DNA of 64,000 nucleotides from Ilyonectria destructans (lineage: Eukaryota; Ascomycota; Sordariomycetes; Hypocreales; Nectriaceae), in NCBI GenBank assembly GCA_020740775.1, contig JAHEWK010000011.1, forward strand, positions 2,418,001 through 2,482,000, written 5' to 3'. The notes beneath the pieces are model-generated. The model was not told the origin of the DNA and ran no database searches. It worked only from the letters and a program-made list of their open reading frames with translations. Each line of letters starts with the position of its first letter. Position 1 is the stretch's first letter. This document shows positions 1-12,700 of this stretch, in pieces. A program made the position numbers and the translations under genes.

Positions 1-321
1 ATCTGCCTAACAAGTGAGCAGTCGTATCTGTAGCAAACTAACAGCCAGTGGCTGTGCATTATTAGTACTGGGGGTTTGTAGTGATAATCTACTGCGGAGT
101 TTGAGTTGTGCATACGTTAAGGTGTACGCCATGTACTAGCTCGGTTAACTTTCCATGTATCGTCACATCTCAGTGCCACTTACAAGAGTAACTTGTGATA
201 GATGCAGGCATCATACTCCTTTCCATTCTTTGTCCAATCCCAACACAATAATGTATTGCCAAGATATTTGACTCAAACATTAAACGACCCAACGTCTAGC
301 AAACATACACATGACAGAGTG
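1..321. other. Left edge, no gene seen
   Basis: No ORF of useful length and no recognisable RNA gene on either strand. The part next to position 322 would be the 3' untranslated region of the methyltransferase gene that ends there on the minus strand. Confidence 0.5.
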
Positions 322-1321
322 TCACAGAGGCTTCCTAGCCAATCCCCTCAGCCTCACGTATGAAATCACATCTCCTCCGCCGGGGCAGTGACAGACGACC
401 CTCAACACCTCAGCACACTCCTTAATGGCCTCCTCTCTCTCCTCCTCTGGCACCGCATCCAAAAGCTGCTTCGCGAAGAGTCTCACCCATCCCTCCACGC
501 CTCCCTTATCTGCCTTCGTCGGCCGCCACTCACGTTCCGCCTTCTCGACGACGAAACCTGCCTCTTCAAGCCGTGCAGTAACCCACACCTCGTCAGGGAA
601 GAACCATGGGTCCGCAGCCAACGCAGCGGGCATCCCGATGCGGCGGGCCACAGCCATGAGCACTGCGCCTCGCATCTCGGAGACGTTGGACTGGCCGCCC
701 ATCTCGAAAGCAAAGGTACCGCCTGGGGCGAGGGAGGCATACACGCCCTTGAAGAAGTCGGTGCGGGTTGCCTCGGGGCGGAGGATCCAGTGCATAGCAG
801 CGTTTGAGAAGGCCTTTGTGAACGTGCCCTTCTGAAGTTCCGGCTTATTGATGAGCTGGGTAGCATCGAGGGCTATTTGCGTGTAAGTGATGGCTCTCGA
901 GAAAAGGCGAGGAGGTGAGACGGACTTTCAAAGGTGCTGTTCTTTGCGTCTTTGCACAGCTCGCGCGCCGAGTCGATCATCGAAGCGGAACTATCAATTC
1001 CAAGCATCGACCCATTGCCCTGAGCCAAAATCTTGGCAAACTCAGCATTCAAGATTCCATCTACAACCAACGTCAGCTTATCTTCCACAATCAAACTATT
1101 AGTGTACTCACCACCACAGCCAATGTCAATGAGGACATCGTCCTTCTGTAGATCCAACCACTGGACGACCTTTCCAGCGAGCTTGGGCACAAACGACGCC
1201 ACGTTCTGGTACTCCTGTGCACGCATGTAAGTCGTGGAGCTCCAGCTCCAGCTCTGGGGCCGTGGACACAACCACTGGGGGCACGTACATTAGAGGACCA
1301 GCCATCTTTCTCAGCAGCCAT
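322..1321 (-). CDS. SAM-dependent methyltransferase, trans-aconitate methyltransferase-like
   Basis: Predicted cytosolic class I methyltransferase, 273 residues, from four exons: 1289-1321, 1112-1214, 926-1060 and 322-872. The introns (74, 51 and 53 nt) keep frame. Splicing the second intron restores the SAM-binding motif I, DIGCGDG, at residues 41-47. A family block SNAAMHWILRPEAT follows, then the post-motif segment LAPGGTFAFEMGG. These features match the trans-aconitate/juvenile-hormone-acid type methyltransferase family of fungi; the real substrate cannot be read from sequence. The start at 1321 gives MAAEKDGWSS followed by the conserved EYQNVASFVPKLA region. The third intron has a weaker donor (GTCCGT). 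The gene lies head-to-tail with the amidase gene upstream, 444 bp away, with no sign of co-transcription. Confidence 0.85.
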
Positions 1322-1765
1322 GATTGCACAATTGAGCTTGTAGAGCCTGTTGTATTCAAGTGTTCTTTGTTTTTCTGTAAATATGGGAGAAAATTGTTGC
1401 TCCTTTATACATTTGGAGCTGCTGCGCTTGATGCGCTGAGGGGAAGCTCGGTTTGATACGGCCGCCGAGATCGGAGCCTATTCCCTGGACACCTTCAACA
1501 CCAGAGATGAGCGCCCCAGTATCATTACATTTTACTTCAACCTGATTTGCTAACACAAAGGCCCCGGTTACATCGGCAAAGAATATCTTGAGCCATTGAC
1601 GCGGGACTCACCTTGTCAAAGCCACGTTCTCATCATTATGGAGTCAAGATCCTCTCTAGCGTAGTCTTGGTCCGGGGGTACCCAAATCGCATTATGAACA
1701 TAGCCTCTCGTACATGATATTATTTTAAGCGGCTAGCAATGTCGCTTTCCTTCACCGACTCCCAA
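1322..1765. other. Intergenic, between methyltransferase and amidase
   Basis: This stretch would hold the promoter of the minus-strand methyltransferase and the 3' end of the amidase gene. No additional coding potential or repeat was seen. Confidence 0.4.
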
Positions 1766-3556
1766 TTAGTCAACATCCAGTTGTGGGAATATGTCGTCGC
1801 CGAGGGCGTCCTCGACCCTTTGCATTATAGTTAAAACCTTCTCCTCCTCCAATCGTCGCCCCACGACCTGAATTCCCACGGGCAAACCATGCATGGCTTT
1901 TGCATCATACAGCTTGTACGCGCCCTGAGCAACCCCATTTAATTTGTTCAGCTTGAAGTCGCTTGGTAATTGATCCTTGGCCTTATCTACGTGAGTGACT
2001 GGCAGCACTCCAGCCGAATAATCGAGCTATGAGAGTAAGCGGTTGTCAAGCCAGCAAAAGTGTGGCTGAACTTACCAAGTTGAAGAGAAATGTGTATCCG
2101 CAACTGCTTACTGCATGATGCATTCCCTTGTGAGGAATGGCAGGGGTTGCGTTGGGCGGAGCAATCAGGCAGTCGATATCGGATGCATCCCACCAGTCGA
2201 ACCATTTCTGCTTGTAGTCCTCCCGCTTCGCATTCAGCTGCCAAATTTGATATCCGGTCTGGGGTTCCCAGCTTTTGATCAGTCTTGCCCAGACGAGATC
2301 TCTGCGGATGTACTTGACCCAGAGATAATGCAGATATTTGATGGGTTTGGAAAGTGTCATGTACCATCTCAGCCGAGCAACGCCGCAATCATTCCATTCT
2401 CCCCAGCGGAGGAAGGACATGGCTGTCTCAAGACCATCACTATTGAGGAGAAGGGACGCAAGACACAGCGCCTCGTATGGGGACGGGGGATCTATCTCCA
2501 CTATCTCGTGTCCAGCTTTTCGGAGCGCGGCTTCGGTCATCTCCAAGGCTCTCTTACAAGCAGGGCTCGGATCCACAACGCCGTCTGTGCGAAAGATGCC
2601 AACTCTTAGTATCCTCTGAGAATATTCTCGCTCTATCTCGGTTCTCCAGGGGATAGGATGGCAGGAGTAGTCATAAGTCCACGGCCTCATCTGGATGAAC
2701 GCTCGGGTAAAGTACGTCAAGTCGTCCAAAGTCCGGGCCATGGGGCTATATACAGACGGCACGCCGTCCTGTCCGGGCATGCTGGTGCACATTCCGGTCT
2801 TGAGCCATCGACCTGTGGAACACTTCAAGGAGTAGACGCCGGAGAAGTGGGCGGGACAGCGAACACTGCCTGCAACATCACTGCCAATGCCGATTCGGCC
2901 GCCGAGAGCCAGGAGGGCACCCTCGCCTCCGGTTGATCCGCCAGGAGTATACTTGTTATTGTAGGGGTTGGAACTTTGTCCCCACACGTCGTTGGATGAC
3001 TCAAAGCTGAGGAGTGTAATGGGGACGTTGGTCTTGACATAGGGGACGGCGCCAGCATCCTTGAGCAGTCTTGTAGTTGTTCCATCAACTGGTTTCGCAT
3101 TGCCAACATTAATGCTCATCCCTACTGTGCTATCATAGCCGGCAACATCGATTGTGTCTTTTAAGCTTACTGGGATGCCTGCCAAAGGCCCTTTGAGGTT
3201 GACAGACCCGTCTCTCAGCCACTTTTCAGCATCAGCCAGCATGATCTCCGTAACACAATTGGTCTTAGCTTGGGCCTTCAGGGCAACTTTGCCATATGTA
3301 CTCAGAAGATCATTTGCCTTGCTCGGGTCTTCTTGTACATCTTGGACAAGTTCCTCAATGGACTTGTCGAGAATATCTCGATCAAGGACACTAAAGGAGC
3401 CATGATATGATCGAAGAGCTTTAATCCGAGTAGCCCGTTGCTCTTGCTTGAACCGACTAACACCATGTTAGTTCTTAGGTGTTTCGCGCAAGTACGGGAC
3501 AGGGAAGAGAGCAAATACCAGTCTCGACGATGTTGGAGATACTCCAACAGGAACAT
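1766..3556 (-). CDS. Amidase-signature hydrolase (acetamidase / fatty-acid-amide-hydrolase-like)
   Basis: Three exons (3519-3556, 2076-3456, 1766-2026) encode 559 residues. The 62-nt first intron contains a clear CTAAC branch site and the second is 49 nt. The Ser-cisSer-Lys catalytic triad of the amidase signature family is visible: Lys112 in VSLKDTID, cis-Ser187 in the Gly-Gly-Ser-Thr-Gly-Gly turn, and nucleophile Ser210 in GSDVAGSVR. The usual GGSSGG turn is GGSTGG here, a conservative change outside the triad. The C-terminal exon carries the expected MHGLPVGIQVVG block, so the fold appears complete. The enzyme should hydrolyse a carboxamide to acid plus ammonia or amine; substrate unknown. 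The short first exon (MFLLEYLQHRRD) was chosen because it splices in frame into the family-like RFKQEQR stretch; the N-terminus is less certain than the rest. No secretion signal. Confidence 0.85.
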
Positions 3557-5157
3557 GGCGGTATGTGGACCACCACTGGTGGAGATACAGATGTGGCGAG
3601 GAAGCGTAACTGAAAAGAAAATGTTGAAGAAGTATACAAACGAATAGAACGAATATGAAAGTTAGACCAAAGTAGACCAAGTCACGAGATATGGGGAAGA
3701 GAGTTCGTTCGGGTGGTGAACAAACCGCGGATAGCCGGAAGCTCCCTAGGTTCCCCCGCAGTCTTGATTCGGCCTGGAGGGGAATGGAGGTGGCGTGCTT
3801 CAGTGGGTCTCAGTGCTACGAGATTTCTAAAAATGAACCGTAGCTCTCTCCTGGGATAAAACTGCACTTCTCGTTCATTAGTTGGTTGTGGGTTGGCTGT
3901 GAATCCTAGCTGTATGTTTCAAAATGCTTTGTAGCACTCCCTTGCCTAGCGGATGCATGGCTGTGATCGTGCATCCGCCTGATCGAGCTCTCATGCAGAA
4001 AGAACTTCACAACAATTTGTGGAGACTAGAATCGCACACTTCTCGGCCACTCGCCCCCTCCCACGAGATCGGCACCATTGCACGCATGGAATCAAAGTCA
4101 TATCCAATAAATCATTAAATAATTAGGCCTTATTTATTGGGGTTGTGGCTGAAGGATCTATTCATATGGAAATATCCAGTCGTTGTGGGGTCTCAGTAAC
4201 CGCTGAATTGTGGCATCTGCATGTGCAGAGACAACGAACACCGAACACGTCACGATTCACCGTCGCATTGCAGACTCACAGTTGATCAAGACTCAAATTC
4301 TATTTTACGTAATATTTTTCTCGTCGACAACTATCAAGTTGTACTCGTGGCCACGTCCTAAGATATCATACAGGTACTCTGTTCTCACCGGTGCATCCGA
4401 AGCTGTCACGTTCATGTACACCATAATCACTACGTCCAAATTATCATGTGTGATTCAGCCACTGGGCTTTAGCTAGGGCAAAGCAACGGTCCATTGGCAA
4501 TCGACAAACCACGCAGCGTTGGCAAAGGTCTTTGGGATCCATACTAAAAACGCGGGTCGGGCAGCATCTGCCAAGCTAGAGAAGCAGGCTCACCGCCGGG
4601 GATGAGCGCAAATGGTGGTACTCAGCAAGCTGACGGCGAACCAACGTCTCGCTCACGGTGTTATGAACGTGTTCTCGGGGCTCAAATCAATTCTGCACAT
4701 TATGTAGCATACCTATGTATGACTTGTATGGTTTATTTTGCACGAATCAACCATCTTGAACCCCCTGTGCAGCGATTGCCAGTCGATTGCCGGAGTTGGG
4801 TTGGTGGGGATTGGGAGTGACCGCCAGTTCCAGCCAACGCAGCAACTAAAAATGCTTCATCCATACCCTATACCTATTCTCCCGTCGAAACCTACTATGT
4901 AAATCGTCAAGTAAAACCAATTTCGAATTGCCGAAAATTTGTCGAAGAAGATTATTTACACAGTTTATGCCTAACCTCGGACGTCTTTGTCCGAACATTG
5001 GAGAGCTTGGAGGGGGGACAAAAGTCGAGGTGGCCCGTGCACGATAGGCGCGCGAACTCGGCAATCAGAGCTTCTCCACCAGCAGTATGAAAGTCGAATA
5101 CCGTCATATGGACCCAGCCCAACTTTCTTCCTTTTCTGCCATCCACAACCCATCACC
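3557..5157. other. Intergenic, 1.6 kb
   Basis: Divergent spacer between the minus-strand amidase and the plus-strand DUF1776 gene. Only short ORFs with no family resemblance were seen. It presumably holds both promoters; no specific operator could be supported. Confidence 0.4.
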
Positions 5158-6767
5158 ATGTCGGCGGACGACCACCTGTTCCAAGACGTGGTGAGTGCTA
5201 GCAAACCCCTCCATGGCTCCGCAAGCTAATAAGACCATTCCAGCTCTCCAGCATTAACGGGCACATCCGTCGCTACTCCGACGATGTTGCCCAGTTTGTC
5301 GACCTGAACGTTGACCGAGCCGCCGACGTCGTCCGAGAAACTCTCGCCGCAACACCATGGATACCCGACATGATCAGGCCGGCGGCTACTGTAAAGCCTA
5401 TTGTAACGGTCGTTACGCTGTCGAAGTTCGAGAGGATACAGGGCTGGGTGGTTAGGCACAGAATCCTGACGGGCGTCATCGTCGTCATATGCGGAACCGT
5501 CGCATACCGAGGATACAGGACGAGCCAGTACATGTCCAAGAAGTTAAGAAGGGCAAAGAGGGCAAGGAACGGCGGCCGTGTCGAGGTGGTCGTCATCGCT
5601 GGGTCACCAACGCTGCCTCTAACCAAGTCGTTATCACTAGACATGGAAAGGCGGGGATTTATCGTCTACATCGTTTGCAACGCTGCCGAGGATGAGTCCA
5701 TGGTCCATGCTTTATCGAGACCAGATATCCGACCTCTCAGTATCGATACCACCGATGTGAGTTTCGTGGTGCCCGCAAATATCTGTGGATGTTGCTGACC
5801 CAAAAATTAGCCTCCGAGCGCTGGTGCCGCCATCGAGCGATTCGCCCTCTTCCTCCAGTCACCACAAGCTCCTGCTGGGGCCAAGATGAAGCCAAATCAA
5901 CTGACATTACAATCCGTTATTCTTATCCCGAGCCTCCACTATCAGACTTCTCCCATCGCCACCATCCCGCCCTCAAACTTTGCCAACCTCTTTTATACCC
6001 ACCTGCTCCAGCCGATCCTCACAATCCAGGCATTTTTACCTCTCCTCACATCCCGCCTGAACCCGATCGGCGAGAAATGGGTGCCTCCAAAGGTCCTCGT
6101 GTTTACGCCTTCCATCATTTCGTCCATCAACCCGCCTTTCCACGCACCTGAAGCAACAGTGTGCTCGGCACTGTCGGCCTTCACTGAAGTTCTCACCGCC
6201 GAGCTTCGCCCGCTGGACATCCCGGTCACTCACATGCAACTGGGCACATTTGATTTCTCTAGTTTTGTGCCTTCTCGAGGTTCGAGTCAAAATCTTGTTA
6301 CTGCTGGAAACCCCGAGGACACCCTCGTTTGGCCTGATGGTGCTCGTCACGTTTATGGCCGAAACTTTATCGCCCAGACGAGTTCCGCCATCTCTGGCGG
6401 CCGCATCGTCGGCCTTCGGGGCAGCTCGCTGCGACGCCTCCATAACACCGTCTTTGATGTCATTGACGGGACCATTACCACCGAAACCGTCCGAGTTGGC
6501 CTGGGGTCCAGTGTTTATGGCTTTGTAGGTCGCTGGGCACCCAGAAGTCTCGTTTCGTGGATGATGGGTATTCGCAAGGTGGATGAACTGTCTACCTGGA
6601 AGTCGAGCTCGTGTGAAGGGTCAGAGAAGGACGAGCACGAGAACGAGAACGAGAGTGAGCACGGTGAGGCTACGCCCGAGTTCATCGCCGTTCCCTCAGA
6701 CCCTAACGTCTGGAACTCTGATGCACACGGCTCGGTCTGGACACCCCAGCACTCTGACGCCTCTTGA
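5158..6767 (+). CDS. DUF1776 family protein (short-chain-dehydrogenase-like, Tda5 type)
   Basis: Three exons (5158-5190, 5244-5756, 5811-6767), with 53- and 54-nt introns that both start GTGAGT, give a 500-residue protein. The start ATG sits in a good context (CACCATG). Around residues 75-105 there is a hydrophobic segment (GVIVVICGTVAYRGY) that looks like a membrane anchor. It is followed by VEVVVIAGSPTLPLTKSL, which resembles a nucleotide-binding beta-alpha unit of the SDR fold without the classical TGxxxGIG. The middle and C-terminal parts match fungal DUF1776 proteins, to which yeast Tda5 belongs. The C-terminus is acidic and low-complexity (Glu/Asn/His-rich near residues 435-460). Function is unproven; a membrane-bound dehydrogenase relative is the inference. 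Confidence 0.85.
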
Positions 6768-7078
6768 GTCGGATGAATCATAACGACCATTTTCATCATT
6801 CAAAAAGCATTTAATGATGGGGCATGTAAAAAAGGAACCACTCTGTTAATAGACGCCGTCACGACTCTACTTTTGGTTATATAATGTGAAACGCTCTTCA
6901 TCTTCAACGTCTCGTCAAACGTCTTGCCTTGCTTCAACGCCATGTCTCGTAGCGACAAAGCTCATGTGCATACGTGCAGTCCGCTCCGAAGCCATTTTCC
7001 CATGCCAAATCCCATGAGGGTATCATAAATCTTAATACAGTCCCCAGAACAATCAATCCATAGTTCCGCATCGTTCCA
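6768..7078. other. Convergent 3' intergenic region
   Basis: Spacer between the 3' ends of the DUF1776 gene (plus) and yth1 (minus). Only 3' untranslated sequence is expected. Confidence 0.4.
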
Positions 7079-7828
7079 CTAGTGCCCTCCTCTCCCGCGG
7101 AAGCGTCCGCCCCTGCCTCCTCGCCATTTCCCTCCCCTTCCTCCATGTCGGCCGTGTCTGCCATCATCCCTATCCCTCTGCTGGTCTCTCATCCGATCCA
7201 TCTCCTCCTCGCGCATCGGCTCTATCCGTGTCTCTTCCTCCTTCTCCTCAGACTTCAGGGTCGGCTTCTCCAAATCCTTGGACCACTTGGGATGGGCGCC
7301 CTCCTTGCAGTCCGGACCTTCAGGGCAGAAGCCGGCAAGGTAGAAGCCGCACAGCTTGCGGCGGACGTGCTTCTTGGAGCAGTTGGGCCCGAGGGGGCAG
7401 AAGCCCATGTCGTAGTGCGGGCAGGGTGGCAGGCGACTCTGAGGGTCGATATGGAGGTAGAGGCACTCGTCGCCGTTGGAGCAGTAGCCGTTGCGCATGA
7501 AGAAGTTGCACTCGGGCATCTTGCGCAGGTTATACTCGTGGAGGAACTCGCAGTGCTCGCCCTTCTTGCAGAGGCCGCGCAGCCAATGCTTGCACACCAG
7601 CGAGTTGAGTCCGCCGGTGGGCTGCGAGACCTTGGAGTCGGCGACGTGTCGCTCGGAGCAGCGCGTGCCGTTGGGGCAGTGGCCGGACTGGAAGGCCTTA
7701 CATATCGGGCGATCGGGGGAGAGGCCGACCTGGTAGGTTCGTCGGAGGAAAGGCGAGAAGTGGAAGTTGTAGGGGGTCGCGGAGTGGTTGAGGATCGCCG
7801 AGGCGGGTGATTCGATGGTGGCAGCCAT
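7079..7828 (-). CDS. YTH1: mRNA 3'-end processing zinc-finger protein Yth1 (CPSF30 homologue)
   Basis: Single-exon gene for 249 residues with five tandem CCCH zinc fingers: about C43-H61, C79-H97, C107-H126, C136-H154 and C160-H179. This number and spacing is the hallmark of Yth1/CPSF30, the subunit of the nuclear cleavage and polyadenylation factor that recognises the polyadenylation signal and binds Fip1. The N-terminal segment before the fingers ([21 protein letters not shown]) is also characteristic. After the fingers come a Lys/Glu/Asp-rich linker and an Arg-Gly-rich C-terminus (about residues 224-249) likely to bind RNA. Length fits filamentous-fungal orthologues. The opposite strand is open for 242 codons, but this is a compositional mirror of the Cys/Gly-rich coding strand. 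Confidence 0.95.
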   Translation of the reverse strand: MAATIESPASAILNHSATPYNFHFSPFLRRTYQVGLSPDRPICKAFQSGHCPNGTRCSERHVADSKVSQPTGGLNSLVCKHWLRGLCKKGEHCEFLHEYNLRKMPECNFFMRNGYCSNGDECLYLHIDPQSRLPPCPHYDMGFCPLGPNCSKKHVRRKLCGFYLAGFCPEGPDCKEGAHPKWSKDLEKPTLKSEEKEEETRIEPMREEEMDRMRDQQRDRDDGRHGRHGGRGGKWRGGRGGRFRGRGGH

Positions 7829-8483
7829 GATTGATGCAGCCCGAGGGCCAGTGGGGGGATCGGAGTTCGTTTCTCGTTTCTCGTCTGGTCGAGATCGTTT
7901 TAGGAGCGATGCGAGGACTCGAGGTTGTTGTGGCTGGGGTGCAGCGGGACTGTCGCGATGTGTTGATTGAGGCTAAGATGGACGTGAAGCTAGAGCTCAG
8001 CAATTTTGGAGCAAGAAGCTGCTGGAGGTGACGTTGGTCGACTGTGGGGGTGGAAGTTTGTCAGCCAGTGTGCCGCCGCTAACAACGCCGCTACAGATAC
8101 AGGGCCAGTTCCGCCATGTATTCTCACAGCTACGTCTCAATGAATACTTTCGGCTGCATTGTGCACTGAAAGGACAATATGAGCGGAGGTGAAAATGTCA
8201 ATTTTACACGTGAGAACAAAATGCGTATCCCAACTTCCCGAGGATGACGTCCTTATCTCGTCTCATTGTACTGATTTGGCGGGTTGGGAAGTATCGTGGC
8301 GTCCACACACTCAGGCAGGAGCCCAGCAAGGCGTGCCTACCTACCTTACACGTGAAAGTCGAATCTGCCACCGAAATATTCTTATTTTTACTTCTGCGAA
8401 CGACAATCATACTCCATACACATCTTCGCCTGATCCAGTTCATCCATTTGGGTCACTGTGTCCTCGGAAAAAAGGCACATCTA
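7829..8483. other. Intergenic, yth1 promoter and methyltransferase 3' side
   Basis: It would contain the yth1 5' leader (minus strand) and the 3' region of the minus-strand methyltransferase at 8484. No extra gene seen. Confidence 0.4.
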
Positions 8484-9794
8484 TTACTCGAGGGATGGGC
8501 CTGAATCCGAGCTCATATCATCCTTCTGACCATAGCAGAAGCGGTAGTTGACGTATCGATGGGCCTGATTGTCTTCAAGACTCATTCGCACATCGGCCAC
8601 CAAATCTCGTCGTTCTTCCACAGACAGTCCCAGCGCCTCCAGAGGTTTTGCCGCAAACCCCTCAAGAGCCTCCAGAATGCTGACCTTCATCAGCGTGCCG
8701 ATGGTCCATAGTTTCTTGTCCTTGGGCCAAGGTGAGATGGGAACTTTCTTGGTCACAACCTGGATCCTTTTGAAACCTGCTTGTTCGAGGGTTTGCCGCA
8801 AGTCCTGTTTCCCGTATGAAGTACATCCGTACTGGCGCATGCCTTGAGCACAGAGATCACCAAACTCCCGCACCGGGTCGTCTTCCTTCATGGTACCGTC
8901 GTCGCAGAGCACCAGGGGATCAAACTCCTGGAACTCGATCCAACCACCGTTCACAATGTTGCTTCGCCTGGTCAGCCAGTTTCATCATCAATTATGTTGC
9001 CTGGAAATCGTACCAGTAGGCATTGGCGACGACAGCATCCGAGTCAAGAAGCATGCCAGCAACTCCCCTGAAGTGGACGAGGTCAAAACCACATCCATGC
9101 ATCCACTCCGGATCCTCGCAGTCCTCGACAAACATCCGCGCATTAATTGGCATCCATCTCGACTGAATCGGGGACAAGTCAGTGCCAACCACGCTGGCGC
9201 TCGGATACATGTCGGCCACTAGTCACAGTCAGACATTGACCTGATACAAGATGGTGGGTGCAAATCGTACCATCTATTGCCCAAGTTCCTACCAGAATTC
9301 ATTATCAGCGCGAATAGCTCAATGCCTTTTAGAAACGCTCACCTGTCCCTGTCCCAATATCAATTATCTTCTGTGGGAACTCGCCAATGTCAGACAAGAA
9401 GAGTTTTCCATCCTGAAGGACGCCAATGGTCAGCAATCTAGACTCGTGGCATACCGGAGTCTCTAATCACGAATCATCAAATAAGTACCGTCAGCTGAAG
9501 CATCATGGCATGGTTAATGTCTTCCCGGTTTTGTTCTCCAATGTCATTTGGCAATGGATAACGTCCACTTTTCAAGCTGTGATATCGACGGCCATGCTTA
9601 AACTCATGCGCATGAATGTCGGGTGGCACGGAAGTTGAATCGCTTGAGCTCGCATCCCCCTGCGAACTCCCTAAATCTTGGTCGCCATATATCAGTTCGA
9701 ATTCGTCCGTGTCCTGCTCTGTCGGTGTGTATATCGTTTCAATGCCCGTTACTGACACCAGCGAAAAGGAGCTTTGATCGTCGTCGCTGTACAT
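8484..9794 (-). CDS. SAM-dependent methyltransferase, UMTA/LaeA-like
   Basis: Five exons (9489-9794, 9343-9412, 9271-9288, 9014-9218, 8484-8967) code for 360 residues. The third exon is only 18 nt (G-T-W-A-I-D coding). Without it the motif I block cannot be completed; with it the protein reads IIDIGTGTG TWAID then VADMYPSASVVGTDLSPIQ, exactly the order of UMTA-type methyltransferases. Motif I lies at about residues 118-126 and the acidic residue D145 follows strand 2. The region around GGWIEFQEFDP corresponds to motif post-II, and the C-terminal block with SPWPKDKKLWTIG is family-typical. An acidic Ser/Asp-rich N-terminus (first 60 residues) is normal for the group. Such proteins occur as stand-alone enzymes, in secondary-metabolite clusters, and as LaeA-type regulators; no backbone synthase is visible here, so no cluster is claimed. 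An upstream in-frame ATG at 9860 would add 22 residues. Confidence 0.85.
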
Positions 9795-12700
9795 TGTGGC
9801 TGAAGACTGGAGTAGGCCAAACCATAAAGGAGGGACAGGATGGGAACGAACAGAATCCAATGCTCAATACCCTTTATTCCATCTGGAGCACGTCCCGTGG
9901 GACTTGGAGGCGTCATTTCCATCACGTTTGTGTGACGTCTGCAGAACCAACACCGGAAATGGCACCTGCGGTAGGTCATGTGGACAAAGACCACCACTTC
10001 CATCACAGAAAGATAATGCCCGCCCTGCCGAATCACAGAGGGCACGCCCGCTCGGACTTGGCGGGTATGCTTTTTACTCTATCGAGAATTGTGATGTGCA
10101 GTGTTGGTGATAGATTATGCGGTAGGCGCAGCTCCCGGACCCTTCGACTGTATGGTCGAGACGATCATCTTTGAGGCAGGGGTGGAGGTTGGTCACCATC
10201 ATTTCCATCTATCTAACCAGGACGGGAGCTTTGACACTCGGACACAGTATGAAATAAAGTCCAGAACAAAGAACATGTGTCGCAACTACAAACGGAATGC
10301 CTGCTGAGGGTAGCAAAACGCTCTCAATCAATCATATATGACGGTGCAAGGTTCCAAACTCTCTGTTAATCAGGTCTTTTATCGTTTTCTGACAGGTCGA
10401 CTCGATTGATTCGAGGAACACTCGAAACCAACCAAGGCTTGCAACAAAACAGTGGCTACCTCACTTGCTAATATTGAATGTTGGTTGTCTTGAAAATACG
10501 CCGTGCAGTCTTACCACCAACTCGCCAGTCAGCGTCGGTCTCACATGGGCAAACAGGACTGCTGACTTATATACAGACATCCTGAGGGTGTCGGCACCGA
10601 CGGCGCCTGACCATCGACATCGCCTATGGCGTTCTACTCGTCGATTCCGATCCGCTCGGGGAAGAAGTACCCTTTCCGAAACTCCCTGACGATATCATCC
10701 ACAGCCAGCACGGAGCACGTTCGGGCCAGTCCAGCATGCTGTCAAGTAATTAGCTACCCCTTCGCGGCTACAGCCAAATGGGACTTTTTTTTTTTTAACA
10801 TTCCTCAAACCCTGCCTGCATCGATGGCAGCAGATAAATAACCATGCAACGTTGTTCAAGGGTCCGGGAGAAAGCCAGTCAAGGTTCCGGGTTCCCCTGT
10901 CGGTAATCGGCGACCGTTCGCGCCCACTTTCCGACCTGTCAACAGTTATTGTGCCTTGTAGAGGACAACGGCCCGAGGAGATGATTGCCAAAGCAAGGCA
11001 CCGAAACCGAGACCTGGCCGAGGCAGTGTGCATTGAGCACTCGGTTTAAAAAAAAACATGAGGGCGTCGTTTGAAAATGCGAACAGGGGAGGCTGTGCAT
11101 CCTGACTGTCCTCAGCTTCGTCAAATCGCCCGTTCGGACCTGACAACGGACCTGACAACAGGGCATGCCAGCGTGGCATTCAGCTCCACGATGGACGGGC
11201 ACTTTACTCTGCACGCACTACCGAGCCACACTTTTTAGAGGGTGGTAGGAAGAAGGCTCTCAAGGCTCTCTCTCGAGACTTTCCGAGGTTCAAAGACCGG
11301 GGTTGCTTGCCGAGCTGCCATGTGGAGGAGCGCATGTCACGCCAGCATGACGGAGAGAGTTGAGCTGGCAGCATCAACCTTACGTATTCGTTCGTTAACC
11401 GCCGCTAGTATGAGTGGCTGGTCTCAAGTTTACATTCAGGATGGCCGCGCATCACAGCCGCTGCGCAGGTGGGTCGGGTACTGGCTTCCTGGTTTCGGGG
11501 ACGACGGGGACTTGAACGGGATGGTCTTTTGGATTCTGAGGATTGATTCACGGTGAGATTTAGTGCCTGGTCCTGGCTGGACTTGGCTGTCAGAGCCACA
11601 CCCAACAGGGATTGGGAGCTGAGTAGGAACTGTCTCACTCCACTGAATGTTGAGCCGACATCCCTGGCCGTTTTATTATGGAACTAATCTCACCATTTAG
11701 TGCGTTCCAAGTGTTCGTCAACCTTCCAGAACTTCCATGGCAAGCGAGCCCGTGGAACCCCATGAGCCGCACGGCTCTTGAGGCCCTTATCGGAAGCTCG
11801 CCTATTACTAGTACGGCGTTGCGCATCCCCCAGTCCCCCAGTCCCAGTCCCTCATCCGCCTCGTCCTGGTTCGCCCTGAACGGGGCTGTGGCATGAAGAA
11901 AGTCCTATCTTCGAAAGGCGTAACCAACACGACGATGATGCGGTTTAACAAGTCCCATCTTGGCCGAGACTGTTTCACCCCTGGGACCACGTCTAACCTT
12001 TCGGATTCCTTGCTCTGATCCTGCGGCAACCCGGTTATGACCGGAGCGGGTGCCGTGAAAACAGGCCTACTGCGCATGTACCAGCGTACACACCTCCCTC
12101 TTCGTGTCCGGCGTGGAGGTTCAAGTCCGAGGCATCGGTATCTTACACCGCGAAGCGCACGAGCACTACACACACTCTCTCACACTCACACACACAGCCG
12201 TACGCTCATCTCCCCAAGAGCGGAACGGCACCGTCTCCTTTGGGATCGGTGTACGAAGCACGGGTGTACGTGTCTTGTTTTGTTGGCCTGTCATCTGTTT
12301 CATCTTTGTCGTCAACGACGGGGCAAAACCCAGCGCGGTACGGGAGGATTGTTGATCTTCGTCGAACCCTTACTGCCGGGGCCAGCCACTGGACAGTCGA
12401 GCTGTCGGCACTGGCCGGGCGGGTTCTACTGTTCTAGACGCCTTCTTCAGGACTCAACTTGCTGGGGGTCGGACGCGCTCTTTCGTTGGAAAGACGAAAT
12501 GAGCGGTGTCGCCGTTGAGCCCGCGTGCCACGGTCCAATGCTGGCATGCCAAGTTCGGAAGGCGGCTGGACATCGATCCAGCATCACAAAGCAGGCCCGA
12601 ATTAGTGTGGCCCCAGCATTGCAAAGTGGACTAATGGTAATCACACACAGCAGCGCCAGCAGACGCGGCTCCGACGGGGAAGCGTCTTTCCCACGGTCGC

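Noticed and set aside
7082..7810. 242-codon plus-strand ORF opposite yth1
   Set aside because: It mirrors the Cys/Gly/Arg-rich coding strand, which lacks stop codons in the antisense frame; the translation is Ala/Leu/Val-rich without domains.
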